Assembly (NCBI RefSeq): GCF_012932425.1
Contig: NZ_JAAIII010000004.1
Coordinates: 62,001-126,000, forward strand
DNA length: 64,000 bases
Reading direction: 5' to 3'
Origin: Bifidobacterium oedipodis
GTDB lineage: Bacteria > Actinomycetota > Actinomycetes > Actinomycetales > Bifidobacteriaceae
The notes beneath the pieces were generated by a model that worked only from the letters and a program-made list of their open reading frames with translations, made no database searches and was not told where the DNA came from. A program made the translations under genes and the position numbers. Shown piece after piece: positions 1 through 8,296 of the stretch (its first letter is position 1; each line of letters begins with the position of its first letter).

Positions 1-524
1 AAACTGCCGAAGCCTACCGCTACTTCTTCGAGAAGAAGAACACGCTGCCTGCAGCCATGGTGCTGACCCGCCAGGGCGTGCCGGTGCTCGCCGAAACCGC
101 CGCAAAGGCCAAGGACGGCGTCAAGAAGGGTGCTTACGTGCTCGTCGACACCGAAGGCACCCCGGACGTGATCCTCATGGCCACCGGCTCCGAGGTTCAG
201 TGGGCCGTCGCCGCCGCCAAGACCCTGGCCGATGAAGGCGTTAAGGCTCGCGTCGTGTCCATGCCGTCTATGGAATGGTTCGAGGAGCAGGACGCCGAGT
301 ACAAGGAAGCCGTGCTTCCGGCCGCCGTCAAGGCCCGCGTCTCCGTCGAGGCCGGCGTTGCCATGCCGTGGTACAAGTACCTCGGCTCCTACGGCAAGCC
401 CGTCTCCATCGAGCAGTTCGGCCTGCAGGGCGATGGCGCTCAGAACATGATCGACCTCGGCATCACCGCCGAGCATGTGGTGGAAGCTGCCAAGGCCTCC
501 ATCGCCGAAGTTCAGGCCGCCTGA
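1..524 (+). CDS. tkt: Transketolase, C-terminal part (5' end outside window)
   Basis: This is the last 173 codons of a transketolase, the thiamine-diphosphate enzyme that moves two-carbon units between ketose and aldose phosphates in the pentose phosphate pathway and the bifid shunt. The reading frame is open from base 3. The visible part is the C-terminal transketolase domain, with the ATGSEV segment of the sugar-phosphate binding region and a typical ending ([24 protein letters not shown]). The catalytic N-terminal and central domains lie upstream of the window. Transaldolase follows on the same strand after a 152-nt gap holding a large hairpin repeat, so the two may be co-transcribed or separated by partial termination. 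Identification is from sequence similarity I recognise. Confidence 0.95.
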   Translation, partial: TAEAYRYFFEKKNTLPAAMVLTRQGVPVLAETAAKAKDGVKKGAYVLVDTEGTPDVILMATGSEVQWAVAAAKTLADEGVKARVVSMPSMEWFEEQDAEYKEAVLPAAVKARVSVEAGVAMPWYKYLGSYGKPVSIEQFGLQGDGAQNMIDLGITAEHVVEAAKASIAEVQAA

Positions 525-544
525 CATAAGCCAGTAGGCAATAC

Positions 545-630
545 GTCATTCTGAGCGAAGCGAAAGCCGAGTCGAAGAATCTCCAACGCGAGTGAGAGAT
601 TCTTCGACTCCCCTGCTCGCTCAGAATGAC
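545..630. repeat. Large inverted repeat (dispersed GTCATTC...CGAAGAATC element)
   Basis: The arms at about 545-583 and 594-630 are near-complementary. The left arm begins GTCATTCTGAGCG and ends GAGTCGAAGAATCTC, and the right arm mirrors both ends. The element lies between tkt and tal. Related sequence occurs at 38222-38247 and 39757-39806, so this looks like a dispersed intergenic repeat rather than a gene-specific terminator. It could still act as a processing or partial termination hairpin between the two pentose-phosphate genes. Confidence 0.75.
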
Positions 631-645
631 GATTAACAAGATTTG

Positions 646-657
646 TTCCAATTGGAA
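646..657. promoter_or_regulatory. 12-bp perfect palindrome before tal
   Basis: TTCCAATTGGAA is a perfect palindrome ending five bases before the tal ribosome binding site (AAGGAG at 662-667). It could be an operator or part of a small leader structure. No regulator gene for it is visible nearby, so the role is a guess. Confidence 0.3.
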
Positions 658-676
658 TAATAAGGAGAAAAACAAT

Positions 677-1780
677 ATGACTGAAGCAACTCAGCGCACT
701 TCCGACTCCGGCGTCTCGATCTGGCTGGACGATCTGTCCCGCACCCGTATCGAGTCCGGCTCCCTGCAGGATCTCATCGCCAACAAGAACGTTGTCGGTG
801 TGACCACCAACCCCTCCATCTTCCAGAAGGCTCTCTCCCAGGTCGGCCCGTACGACGCCCAGCTCAAGGAGCTCGGCAAGGTTGACGTCGAGACCGCCAT
901 CCGCGAGCTGACCACCACCGACGTGCGCAACGCCACCGATATCTTCCGTGAGATCGCCGAGAAGACCGACTTCGTCGACGGCCGCGTCTCCATCGAGGTC
1001 GACCCCCGTCTGGCCCACGAGACCGAAGCCACCGAGAAGCAGGCTGTGGAGCTGTGGGAGAAGGTCAACCGTCCGAACGCGATGATCAAGATCCCGGCCA
1101 CCCTCGAAGGCCTGCCGGCTATCACCGCTACCCTGGCCAAGGGCATCTCCGTGAACGTCACTCTGATCTTCTCGCTCGAGCGCTATGAGCAGGTCATCGA
1201 CGCCTTCATCGAGGGCATCAAGCAGGCTGACGCCAACGGCCACGACCTCAAGCACATCGGTTCCGTCGCCTCCTTCTTCGTCTCCCGTGTGGACACCGCT
1301 GTGGACAAGCAGCTTGAGGAGATCGGCACCGATGAGGCCAAGGCTCTCGAAGGCAAGGCCGCCATTGCCAACGCCCGCATCGCTTACGAACTGTTCGAGA
1401 AGAAGTTCGCCGAGTCCGACGTGTGGGCCGCTCTCGAAGCCAAGGGTGCCAAGAAGCAGCGTCCGCTGTGGGCCTCCACCGGCACCAAGAACCCGGCTTA
1501 CTCCGATTGCGTCTACGTGGACGAGCTGGTCGCTCCGTTCGTGGTCAACACCATGCCGGAGAAGACCCTGAACGCTCTGGCCGATCACGGCAACGGCGCT
1601 CCGACCATCAAGGGCACCTACGAGGAGTCCCATGCTGTGATGGCCAAGCTCGCCGAGCTGGGCATCGACTTCAAGGCCGTTACCGACAAGCTTGAGGCTG
1701 ACGGTGTCGCCGCCTTCATCAAGTCCTGGGATTCCGTCCTCACCGACGTGCAGTCCGGCATCGACCGTGTCAACGGCTGA
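677..1780 (+). CDS. tal: Transaldolase
   Basis: Transaldolase (367 aa) transfers dihydroxyacetone units between sedoheptulose-7-phosphate and glyceraldehyde-3-phosphate; in bifidobacteria it feeds the fructose-6-phosphate shunt together with transketolase. The start at 677 has AAGGAG ten bases upstream; the open frame extends further upstream but has no better start. The family signature GVTTNPSIF is at residues 41-49, and the Schiff-base lysine is in MIKIPAT at about residue 138. The length and the long form with an N-terminal WLDDLSR segment fit the actinobacterial transaldolase type. It ends before a strong hairpin shared with the converging aminotransferase gene. Confidence 0.97.
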   Translation: MTEATQRTSDSGVSIWLDDLSRTRIESGSLQDLIANKNVVGVTTNPSIFQKALSQVGPYDAQLKELGKVDVETAIRELTTTDVRNATDIFREIAEKTDFVDGRVSIEVDPRLAHETEATEKQAVELWEKVNRPNAMIKIPATLEGLPAITATLAKGISVNVTLIFSLERYEQVIDAFIEGIKQADANGHDLKHIGSVASFFVSRVDTAVDKQLEEIGTDEAKALEGKAAIANARIAYELFEKKFAESDVWAALEAKGAKKQRPLWASTGTKNPAYSDCVYVDELVAPFVVNTMPEKTLNALADHGNGAPTIKGTYEESHAVMAKLAELGIDFKAVTDKLEADGVAAFIKSWDSVLTDVQSGIDRVNG

Positions 1781-1807
1781 GACCATTTGACTGATTTAGG
1801 TTAAAAT

Positions 1808-1850
1808 AACATTGAACCCCCGCAACCATAGGCTGTGGGGGTTCAATGTT
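1808..1850. terminator. Bidirectional terminator between tal and the aminotransferase gene
   Basis: Arms 1808-1824 and 1834-1850 form a 17-bp stem with one G-T pair and a 9-base loop. It sits between two converging genes, tal (plus) and the aminotransferase (minus), so it probably serves both. Confidence 0.85.
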
Positions 1851-1890
1851 ATGAAATTATCGCTATCGCACTTGGTTCAATACGGACTTC

Positions 1891-3471
1891 TCAGGCCTGA
1901 CGATAATAGCTGAAGAAGTCCTGAATCTCGCCGATGGTTTCGCGCAACATACCCATACGCGGCAGATATACCACACGGAAGTGGTCGGGGTGCGGCCAGT
2001 TGAAGGCAGCGCCATGCGAGATCAGAATGTGCTTGTCATGCAGCAGATCGAGCGCGAACTGTTCATCGGAATGAATATTGAACTTCTTCACGTCAATCTT
2101 GGGGAAGATGTAGAAAGCGGCCTTCGGTTTGACTGCGGTGACACCGGGAATCGCGTTCAGCATGTCATAGACCAGATCACGCTGATCATGCACACGGCCA
2201 CCGGGCACGATATAGTCCTTAACGCTCTGGTGTCCACCCAACGCCGTCTGCACGATGGATTGTGCAGGCACATTCGAGCACATGCGCATATTGGCCAACA
2301 TGTTCAATCCTTCGATATAGTCCTTGGCAATGCGCTTGTTACCAGATAAAATCATCCAACCCACGCGCCAACCGGCAATCATATGCGACTTCGACAGACC
2401 GGAGAACGTCACACAGAACAGATCCGGTGCCAGCGAGGCGATGGAGATGTGTTCAAGGCCATCCATAACCAGACGGTCGTAGATTTCGTCGGAGAAGATG
2501 ATGAGCTGGTGTTCACGCGCCAGTTGCACAATCTGTTCCAGCAGTTCCTTCGGATACAGTGCGCCGGTGGGATTGTTCGGGTTAATAATCACGATGGCCT
2601 TGGTGTGGTCGGTGATTTTGGAGCGCATGTCGTCGATGTCGGGATACCATTCGGATTCCTCATCACAGGTGTAGTGCACCGCCTTGCCGCCAGCGAGGTT
2701 CACGCAGGCGGTCCACAATGGGTAGTCGGGGCTGGGCACCAGCACTTCATCGCCGTTGTCCAACAGAGCAGACATAGACAGGTTAATCAACTCGCTTACG
2801 CCATTGCCGGTATAGATATCGTCGATGGATACGTTGGGGATGTTCTTCAGCTGCGCGTACTGCATGATGGCCTTGCGTGCCGAGAACAGTCCCTTGGAAG
2901 GCGAGTAGCCCTCGGTATCGGTGAGCTGCTGGGCCATATCGTACACCACTTCATCAGGTGTGCGGAAACCGAACGGAGCCGGGTTACCGATGTTCAATTT
3001 CAGGATATGCGTACCCGAGGCTTCCATACGAGCGGCTTCATCGGCCACCGGGCCTCGCACGTCGTACAGTACATGATCAAGTTTGTGGGATTTGCCGAAG
3101 GTACGCATGACATTCTCTCCTGACTGTTGGGTTTGGGTACATTCGCTGTTGGGTTGATTAAGTGTGTTGATGACATCGTTGGCATTAGCGTTAGTGTCGG
3201 TCTCAGCACTGGTATCGGTAACAGTGTCGGAATCAGTATCTTGAACTGATTTCCCCCCGCCTTTGAGCCAGTCTTCACTAACGCCAAGTGTGCTGGCAAG
3301 GAATCTCATCGTCTCCTGCCGGGGGATGGTTTTGCCGCTGACATATTGGCTGATATGGCTTTTGCCGAGGCTTAACCCCTGCGCCTCGGCGGCCCGCACA
3401 ATATCTATCTGTTTGAACCCCCTGCGTGACATTGCGTCGCGCAGTCTGACTGCAAACTGTGTGTTGCCCAT
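1891..3471 (-). CDS. alaA: XRE-type HTH domain fused to AlaA-like alanine aminotransferase
   Basis: The 526-aa product has an N-terminal XRE-like helix-turn-helix (residues ~5-70, with SHISQYVSGKTIP as recognition region), a low-complexity Asp/Thr/Asn linker (~78-121) and a complete class I PLP-dependent aminotransferase like E. coli AlaA (glutamate-pyruvate aminotransferase). The PLP lysine is in SGLSKSH at residue 361, with INPNNPTG and SDEIYD motifs before it. The start at 3471 has GGAG five bases upstream; a TTG at 3486 is a weaker alternative. An internal ATG at 3108, residue 122, has its own AGGAGAG and would give a 405-aa enzyme of normal AlaA length. So the gene may make both a fused and a free enzyme (inference). 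Confidence 0.9.
   Translation of the reverse strand: MGNTQFAVRLRDAMSRRGFKQIDIVRAAEAQGLSLGKSHISQYVSGKTIPRQETMRFLASTLGVSEDWLKGGGKSVQDTDSDTVTDTSAETDTNANANDVINTLNQPNSECTQTQQSGENVMRTFGKSHKLDHVLYDVRGPVADEAARMEASGTHILKLNIGNPAPFGFRTPDEVVYDMAQQLTDTEGYSPSKGLFSARKAIMQYAQLKNIPNVSIDDIYTGNGVSELINLSMSALLDNGDEVLVPSPDYPLWTACVNLAGGKAVHYTCDEESEWYPDIDDMRSKITDHTKAIVIINPNNPTGALYPKELLEQIVQLAREHQLIIFSDEIYDRLVMDGLEHISIASLAPDLFCVTFSGLSKSHMIAGWRVGWMILSGNKRIAKDYIEGLNMLANMRMCSNVPAQSIVQTALGGHQSVKDYIVPGGRVHDQRDLVYDMLNAIPGVTAVKPKAAFYIFPKIDVKKFNIHSDEQFALDLLHDKHILISHGAAFNWPHPDHFRVVYLPRMGMLRETIGEIQDFFSYYRQA
3106..3121 (-). promoter_or_regulatory. Internal ribosome binding site and start inside the HTH-aminotransferase gene
   Basis: Read on the minus strand, AGGAGAG lies six bases before an in-frame ATG (3106-3108), exactly at the junction between the low-complexity linker and the aminotransferase domain. 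The spacing is ideal for initiation, and the product from here is 405 aa. Confidence 0.6.
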
Positions 3472-3486
3472 ATCATCTCCGAACAA

Positions 3487-3580
3487 AGTTCAATCTATTC
3501 AAATGCTGGTTCAAAGCATAGCACAGTTCAGTGTTCAAAATAACCAAAGTTCAGAAGTTTAAGGGTTCAATAATTCAAAG
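3487..3580. promoter_or_regulatory. Cluster of TTCA(A/G) repeats upstream of the HTH-aminotransferase gene
   Basis: Eight copies of TTCA followed by A or G start at 3489, 3498, 3510, 3527, 3534, 3550, 3566 and 3574, mostly as GTTCAA, in an AT-rich upstream region unlike its surroundings. GAAC-AAA-GTTC at 3481-3491 overlaps the first copy. The density suggests an operator array, possibly for the HTH domain encoded just downstream (autoregulation is an inference). Confidence 0.45.
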
Positions 3581-3640
3581 TACAATTTTTAATTTATATA
3601 TTTAACTTTTGAACTTCCGGAGAACGGTAGCGACCTTACA

Positions 3641-4489
3641 TCAGTGCAACAAATGTTCAATCCATTGTGCAACGCCATCCTCATTATTAGATGGGCAGAT
3701 TTCATCGGCGATGGACAGCACCGCAGGATTGGCGTTGGCTACGGCCACTCCCCTGCCTGCCTGTTTCATCATATTGATGTCGATCAGGTCATCACCGAAC
3801 GCAACAGTGTCAGCCAGCGATACGCCCATCCGTTCGCACAGCAGCTTCACGGCATGTTCCTTATTGGCCAGTGGATTCATCAGCATCCACATCACTCCTT
3901 CGGAAATGGATACCGTGAAATCCTGCGGAATCAGCACACGCAGCGCCTCCCATTGCTCCGGCAGGGGGAAGATGGTGATCTTGTCGGCCACACCGTCCGG
4001 CACATCGTGAAAATCCGTGTATTGGAAGGTTTGCGTTTTCCAGAACACCGAAATATCGAAATTGGTGTATCGCACGTCGTTCATCACAATGCCGAGTCGG
4101 AGGCCAGGCATCTGGTCAAGCAGTGATAAGCACACTTCACAGGCTCTGCTGGATGAGAAACCGATTTTTGCTATATGGTTATCGGCGGGAATGCTGCCGC
4201 TGGTCAGCAGGTCGTAGTCCGAACGGGTCGGGTCGAAGTCAATCAGCGCACCGTTCAGGTAGACCACAGCATCGGTGGGCAGTTGTTCGACGAATCTAAG
4301 CCCCGTGCTTACGGGCCGCGCGGTGGCTATCGCGAAACGGTAGCCAGCGTCATGTGCCCGGCTGATGGCGTCGATGCTGCGTTTGGTGATGCCTCGATCC
4401 TCGAACACGTCGGCGTCATATAGCAAGGTGCCGTCAAGATCGGCAACCAGCAGTTTGGGCTGGAACAACGTCTCAGATGCGGCGGTCAT
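3641..4489 (-). CDS. Cof-type HAD family phosphatase
   Basis: This 282-aa protein belongs to the HAD superfamily, Cof/YbiV subgroup, which hydrolyses phosphorylated sugars and cofactors in the cytoplasm. Motif I is VADLDGTLLYD near residue 18, where the first Asp is the nucleophile; motif IV is FGDDLIDINMMKQAG near the C terminus; the large C2 cap lies between. The start at 4489 was chosen for the GAGAGGA six bases upstream; the open frame extends further upstream without support. It stands alone between the aminotransferase and secG. The substrate cannot be told from sequence. Confidence 0.85.
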   Translation of the reverse strand: MTAASETLFQPKLLVADLDGTLLYDADVFEDRGITKRSIDAISRAHDAGYRFAIATARPVSTGLRFVEQLPTDAVVYLNGALIDFDPTRSDYDLLTSGSIPADNHIAKIGFSSSRACEVCLSLLDQMPGLRLGIVMNDVRYTNFDISVFWKTQTFQYTDFHDVPDGVADKITIFPLPEQWEALRVLIPQDFTVSISEGVMWMLMNPLANKEHAVKLLCERMGVSLADTVAFGDDLIDINMMKQAGRGVAVANANPAVLSIADEICPSNNEDGVAQWIEHLLH

Positions 4490-4547
4490 AGAATCCTCTC
4501 CCCTATCATTGCGATGCAGCGTCTGCAATCTACTGCCTTGAAATACA

Positions 4548-4582
4548 ATAATGCCCATGACCATACCAGTCATGGGCATTAT
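4548..4582 (-). terminator. Terminator after secG
   Basis: A perfect 14-bp stem (4548-4561 with 4569-4582) and a 7-base loop lie just past the secG stop on the minus strand. Confidence 0.75.
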
Positions 4583-4598
4583 GTAACAATCTCAGTAA

Positions 4599-4847
4599 TC
4601 AGCCGAGGTTGAACTTGGTCATCAGATCAAGGCCGATGGCGACCGCAACCCACAGCAGGGCGATGATAACGGTCCAACGATTCAGGTTCTTCTCGGCGAC
4701 GCCGGAGGTGCCTGCATTCTGGGTAAGGCCACCACCGAACATATCGGAAAGGCCGCCACCCTTGCCCTTGTGCATGAGGATGAGCAGCGTCAGCAGGCAG
4801 CTGAGCACGACGATAACTACTTCGAGCGTGATCTTAAGAGCGGTCAC
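4599..4847 (-). CDS. secG: Preprotein translocase subunit SecG
   Basis: SecG (82 aa) is the small third subunit of the SecYEG protein-export channel in the cytoplasmic membrane. The protein has two hydrophobic helices (about residues 5-24 and 55-74) around a polar loop with the typical LMHKGKGGGLSDMFGGG segment. The start is a GTG at 4847 with GGAGG seven bases upstream; longer readings lack a ribosome site and would be too long for the family. It is the last gene of a minus-strand row tpiA-secG, an order common in Actinobacteria. Confidence 0.92.
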   Translation of the reverse strand: MTALKITLEVVIVVLSCLLTLLILMHKGKGGGLSDMFGGGLTQNAGTSGVAEKNLNRWTVIIALLWVAVAIGLDLMTKFNLG

Positions 4848-4938
4848 AGAAAACCTCCGGTTTGTACGAACTGTTGACAAGCATAGCGCAACTCCCGGAA
4901 AAGCGTGGGGTTACGGTTCAGCATGTGTTCTTATCGCG

Positions 4939-5739
4939 CTATTTGCGTGCGCTTGTTTTCAGCGCCAAACGTGCGATGGTGCATAATTCTTCCGCATCGA
5001 GGGCGGCTCCACCGATCAGGAACCCGTCCACATCGGGTTCGGCAATCATTTCGGCGGCGTTCTTGGATGTTACGGATCCGCCATACAGAATGCGCACGGC
5101 GTCGGCAACCCCCTGGCCGAAGGTGGCGCCGAGATCGTCACGTATGGCTTTGGCGGCGTCCTGCGCCGACTGTGGGGTGGCCACCATGCCGGTGCCGATA
5201 GCCCAGACAGGCTCATAGGCCACGATGAGTTTGGCTGCCTGTTCGTCGTTGAGATCGCGTGTCACGTCACGCACCTGACCGACGGCGAAATCGAGCTCGA
5301 TGCCTTGGCGTCGTTCTTCAAAGCTTTCGCCTACGCAAAGAATCGGTTGCATGCCGGCGGCCAACACGGCGCGCACCTGATCGACAATGTTGGCGTCATC
5401 CTCCGGATGATACTTGCGGCGTTCGGAATGACCGACAATCACGTAGGAACAGCCCAGATGGGCAATCATGTCAGCGGATACGTCACCGGTGAAGGCACCT
5501 TGAGTGGTTACGGATACGGATTGCGCACCGTAGGTGATTTTCAGTTTGTCCGCTTCGACGAGCACCTGCACGCTGCGCAGGGATGTGAATGAGGGGAACA
5601 GTGCGACTTCGCAGCGTTTGAAGTCGAAGTGAGCGTCGCGCAGCAGCCAGACCAGTTTCTGTACGAAATAGGTGGCTTCCAAATGGTCGAAGTTCATTTT
5701 CCAATTGCCGGCGACCAAGGGTCTACGCTGCGATGGCAC
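4939..5739 (-). CDS. tpiA: Triosephosphate isomerase
   Basis: The 266-aa enzyme interconverts dihydroxyacetone phosphate and glyceraldehyde-3-phosphate. It shows the AGNWKMN start motif with the substrate lysine, the catalytic histidine in VIVGHSERR, the catalytic glutamate in AYEPVWAIGTG and the phosphate-binding YGGSVTS segment. The start is GTG at 5739, four bases after GGGGAG. It lies between pgk upstream and secG downstream on the same strand, with an elaborate hairpin between pgk and tpiA. Confidence 0.97.
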   Translation of the reverse strand: MPSQRRPLVAGNWKMNFDHLEATYFVQKLVWLLRDAHFDFKRCEVALFPSFTSLRSVQVLVEADKLKITYGAQSVSVTTQGAFTGDVSADMIAHLGCSYVIVGHSERRKYHPEDDANIVDQVRAVLAAGMQPILCVGESFEERRQGIELDFAVGQVRDVTRDLNDEQAAKLIVAYEPVWAIGTGMVATPQSAQDAAKAIRDDLGATFGQGVADAVRILYGGSVTSKNAAEMIAEPDVDGFLIGGAALDAEELCTIARLALKTSARK

Positions 5740-5770
5740 TATTCTCCCCTCTCAGAGCACATGCTATACG

Positions 5771-5830
5771 AACTCCCCTTGGGAAATCCGCCGGCATTAT
5801 ATCAACCGGCAGAAGGCCCCAAGGGGAGTT
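5771..5830 (-). terminator. Nested hairpin between pgk and tpiA
   Basis: The outer arms 5771-5783 and 5818-5830 pair over 13 bp (AACTCCCCTTGGG with its complement). Inside the loop a second stem GCCGG/CCGGC forms. It follows the pgk stop on the minus strand. There is no clear T tract, so it may slow or partly end transcription, or protect the pgk mRNA end, rather than being a strong terminator. Confidence 0.6.
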
Positions 5831-5839
5831 GTGATTATA

Positions 5840-7045
5840 TTAGTCGAGCACCTTCAGACCCGGCAGTTCCTTGCCTTCAAGGAACTCGAGGGAGGCGCCG
5901 CCACCGGTGGAGATGTGGGAGAAGCCATCCTCCGGGAAGCCAAGGTTGCGCACGGCGGAAGCGGAATCACCGCCGCCGACGATAGTGAAGGCACCAGCCT
6001 TGGTGGCGTCCACGAGACCCTGAGCCACGGCGCGGGTGCCGGCAGCGAATTCGGGGACTTCGAACACGCCCATCGGGCCGTTCCACACCACAGTCTTGGA
6101 GTCCACGATCTTGTCGTGGAAGAGCTTCTGGGAATCCGGGCCGATATCGAGGCCCATCTTGTCGGCCGGAATAGCGTCAGCGGCCACGACCTCGGGGGTA
6201 ACCGGGGTGTCACCAGCCGGGAAGCCGGCGTTGACGACGATGTCGGTGGGCAGCACCAGTTCGACGCCGTTGGCTTCAGCGGTGGCGATGTAGCCCTTGA
6301 CCTTCTCGAGCTGATCCTCTTCGAGCAGGGAGGTGCCGACCTCGTAGCCCTTGGCCTTGAGGAAGGTGAAGACCATACCGCCACCGATAACGAGACGGTT
6401 GGCCTTGTCGAGCAGGTTCTCGATCACACCGAGCTTGTCGGAGACCTTGGAGCCACCGAGCACCACGGTGAGCGGACGCTCCGGGTTCACGGTCGCGCGG
6501 GACAGAGCGGTGACTTCCTTCTCGACGAGCTTGCCGGCTGCAGCGGGCAGATCGGCGGCCACATCGTAGTTGGAGCCCTGAGCGCGGTGAACCACGCCGA
6601 AGCCGTCGGAGACGAAGGCGTCGCCGAGGGCGGCGATCTTCTTGGCGTAGGCAGCACGCTCGGCGGCATCCTTGGAGGTTTCCTCCGGGTTGAAACGCAC
6701 GTTCTCAAGCAGCACCACGTCGCCGTCGTTCATCGCGGCGACCTTGGCCTGGGCGTCCTCACCGTAGGTGTCGGCGGCCAGCGGCACGTCGACGCCAAGC
6801 AGCTCGGACAGACGTGCGGCAACCGGCGCCAGGCTCAGTTCGGGGACAACCTTGCCCTTCGGACGGCCGAGGTGGGCCATAAGGATAACCTTGGCACCCT
6901 CCTCCTTGAGAGCCTTGATGGTCGGCAGGGCGGCCTTGATACGACCGTCATCGGTGATCGTGGTGCCGTCCAGCGGAACATTGAAATCGGCGCGAACCAG
7001 AACGCGCTTACCCTTGAGATCTCCAAGATCCTTGAGTGTCTTCAT
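5840..7045 (-). CDS. pgk: Phosphoglycerate kinase
   Basis: The 401-aa kinase makes ATP from 1,3-bisphosphoglycerate. The N-terminal signature [12 protein letters not shown] is at residues ~15-26, the substrate-binding arginine/histidine segment is MAHLGRPKG, and the nucleotide-binding C-terminal domain ends in [13 protein letters not shown] and [14 protein letters not shown]. The start at 7045 has AAAGGA seven bases upstream; the long upstream extension of the frame runs back to a terminator and is not coding. In many actinobacteria gap precedes pgk; here whiA is directly upstream. Confidence 0.98.
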   Translation of the reverse strand: MKTLKDLGDLKGKRVLVRADFNVPLDGTTITDDGRIKAALPTIKALKEEGAKVILMAHLGRPKGKVVPELSLAPVAARLSELLGVDVPLAADTYGEDAQAKVAAMNDGDVVLLENVRFNPEETSKDAAERAAYAKKIAALGDAFVSDGFGVVHRAQGSNYDVAADLPAAAGKLVEKEVTALSRATVNPERPLTVVLGGSKVSDKLGVIENLLDKANRLVIGGGMVFTFLKAKGYEVGTSLLEEDQLEKVKGYIATAEANGVELVLPTDIVVNAGFPAGDTPVTPEVVAADAIPADKMGLDIGPDSQKLFHDKIVDSKTVVWNGPMGVFEVPEFAAGTRAVAQGLVDATKAGAFTIVGGGDSASAVRNLGFPEDGFSHISTGGGASLEFLEGKELPGLKVLD

Positions 7046-7118
7046 GAATATCCTTTCCTTGACGAAATGTCGCGTCAAAGTGGGCTGTTTGCCACTTCGC
7101 ATATTACAGGCATTGAAG

Positions 7119-7163
7119 AACAAAACACCGCATTCGTCTACTGACTGAATGCGGTGTTTTGTT
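7119..7163 (-). terminator. Terminator after whiA
   Basis: A perfect 17-bp stem (7119-7135 with 7147-7163) with an 11-base loop and T-rich flanks on both strands lies between the whiA stop and the pgk start. It would separate whiA from pgk transcription. Confidence 0.85.
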
Positions 7164-7204
7164 TTTGCAGTGCATTTGTCGGGCAGGTGCCGCCCGCATA
7201 CGAT

Positions 7205-8155
7205 CTACTTGCCTTCGGCGGCGCGCTGCTTCTCGGTTTTCTCCGCAAGCTGCAGCAGACGACGAATACGTCCGGCGATGGCGTCCTTGGTGATTTGCGG
7301 CTCAGCAAGCTTGCCAAGCTCCTCAAGGCTCTTGTCCACATGGTCGATGCGCAGCTGGCCGGCTTGACGCAGATTATCCGGAATGGCATCGCCGAGCACT
7401 TCGAAGGCGTGCTGCACCTTCTCGCTGGCTTCGGCGGCCGCCTTGGCGGAACGGCGCATGTTCGCGTCATCGAAGTTGGCGAGCCTGTTGGCTTTGCCGC
7501 GTGCCTCGCCATCGGAACGCTTGCCGGTCCAGTCGCGGGCCGAACGCGGAGCGCCCATCAGCTTAAGCATGCGCTCGATAGCGTCGGGATCCTTCAAAGT
7601 GACACGTTCGGAACTGCGCAATGTGCGGTGCTTGGCTTGGATGCCCAGACGACGGGCCACGCCGCACAGGGCCATGGCGGCCTCCTCAGTGGGGCAGGCA
7701 ATCTCCAGGAAGCTGGCTTTGCCCGGATCGGACAGAAATCCTCGGGCCATGAACGCGCCTCGCCAAGCGGCTTTGATCTGGGCGATGGAACCGTTGACGA
7801 CTTCCGCCGGCAGACCGCGTACCGTCTGCTTGCGACGGTCGACCAGACCGGTCTGCAATGCCAGCTGCACTACATTGCGCGTGACGAGCACTACATAGGT
7901 CTCCACGTTGCCGTTCGGTGTTTGGCGGGTGAGATGGTTGACCTCAGCTTCGTGGCCGAACGTGTTGCGCAGGGTGTCCCTGAGCCACTGTGCAGCCTCC
8001 GGCGAAGTGAATACGGCCTGAATAACATAGGCGTTTTGTACCGGTCGCAGACCACCGCCGAATCGGATCATGGCTGCGGCTTGTGCTTTGATCGCGGCGG
8101 GTGAATCGCCCTCAAAAGCAGCAAGCTCGCTTTTCACATCATCCAGAAGAGCCAA
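7205..8155 (-). CDS. whiA: DNA-binding protein WhiA
   Basis: WhiA (316 aa) is a conserved Gram-positive regulator with an N-terminal degenerate LAGLIDADG homing-endonuclease fold (about residues 1-210) and a C-terminal helix-turn-helix (about 225-310). The ending [21 protein letters not shown] is the typical WhiA HTH. In Streptomyces it controls sporulation genes; in non-sporulating relatives it affects division and envelope genes. The start is TTG at 8155 with AGGAGG eight bases upstream. rapZ lies upstream as in the usual rapZ-yvcK-whiA order, but yvcK is missing. Confidence 0.95.
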   Translation of the reverse strand: MALLDDVKSELAAFEGDSPAAIKAQAAAMIRFGGGLRPVQNAYVIQAVFTSPEAAQWLRDTLRNTFGHEAEVNHLTRQTPNGNVETYVVLVTRNVVQLALQTGLVDRRKQTVRGLPAEVVNGSIAQIKAAWRGAFMARGFLSDPGKASFLEIACPTEEAAMALCGVARRLGIQAKHRTLRSSERVTLKDPDAIERMLKLMGAPRSARDWTGKRSDGEARGKANRLANFDDANMRRSAKAAAEASEKVQHAFEVLGDAIPDNLRQAGQLRIDHVDKSLEELGKLAEPQITKDAIAGRIRRLLQLAEKTEKQRAAEGK

Positions 8156-8296
8156 GATCTAACCTCCTACAGTTCCCGTTCTTCTCAATGCCTCAGGCGC
8201 TTCGTGCCCCATCGGCTTTCTGTGATACCTAATCTCGTGGACAACAGAACCGGTTTGATACGTATTCCGGCCCTCTTTTTCTCGAAGTGTGGGCAG

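Noticed and set aside
512..1786. Long minus-strand open frame across tal (424 aa)
   Set aside because: It mirrors the codons of transaldolase, has no ribosome site and gives a Gly/Val/Asp/Leu-rich protein typical of high-GC antisense frames.
3481..3491. GAAC-AAA-GTTC as a second LexA box
   Set aside because: Spacer is three bases instead of four and it belongs to the TTCAA repeat cluster.
5672..7144. Long plus-strand open frame across pgk (490 aa)
   Set aside because: Antisense shadow of a clear pgk gene; composition is biased and it spans the pgk-tpiA hairpin.
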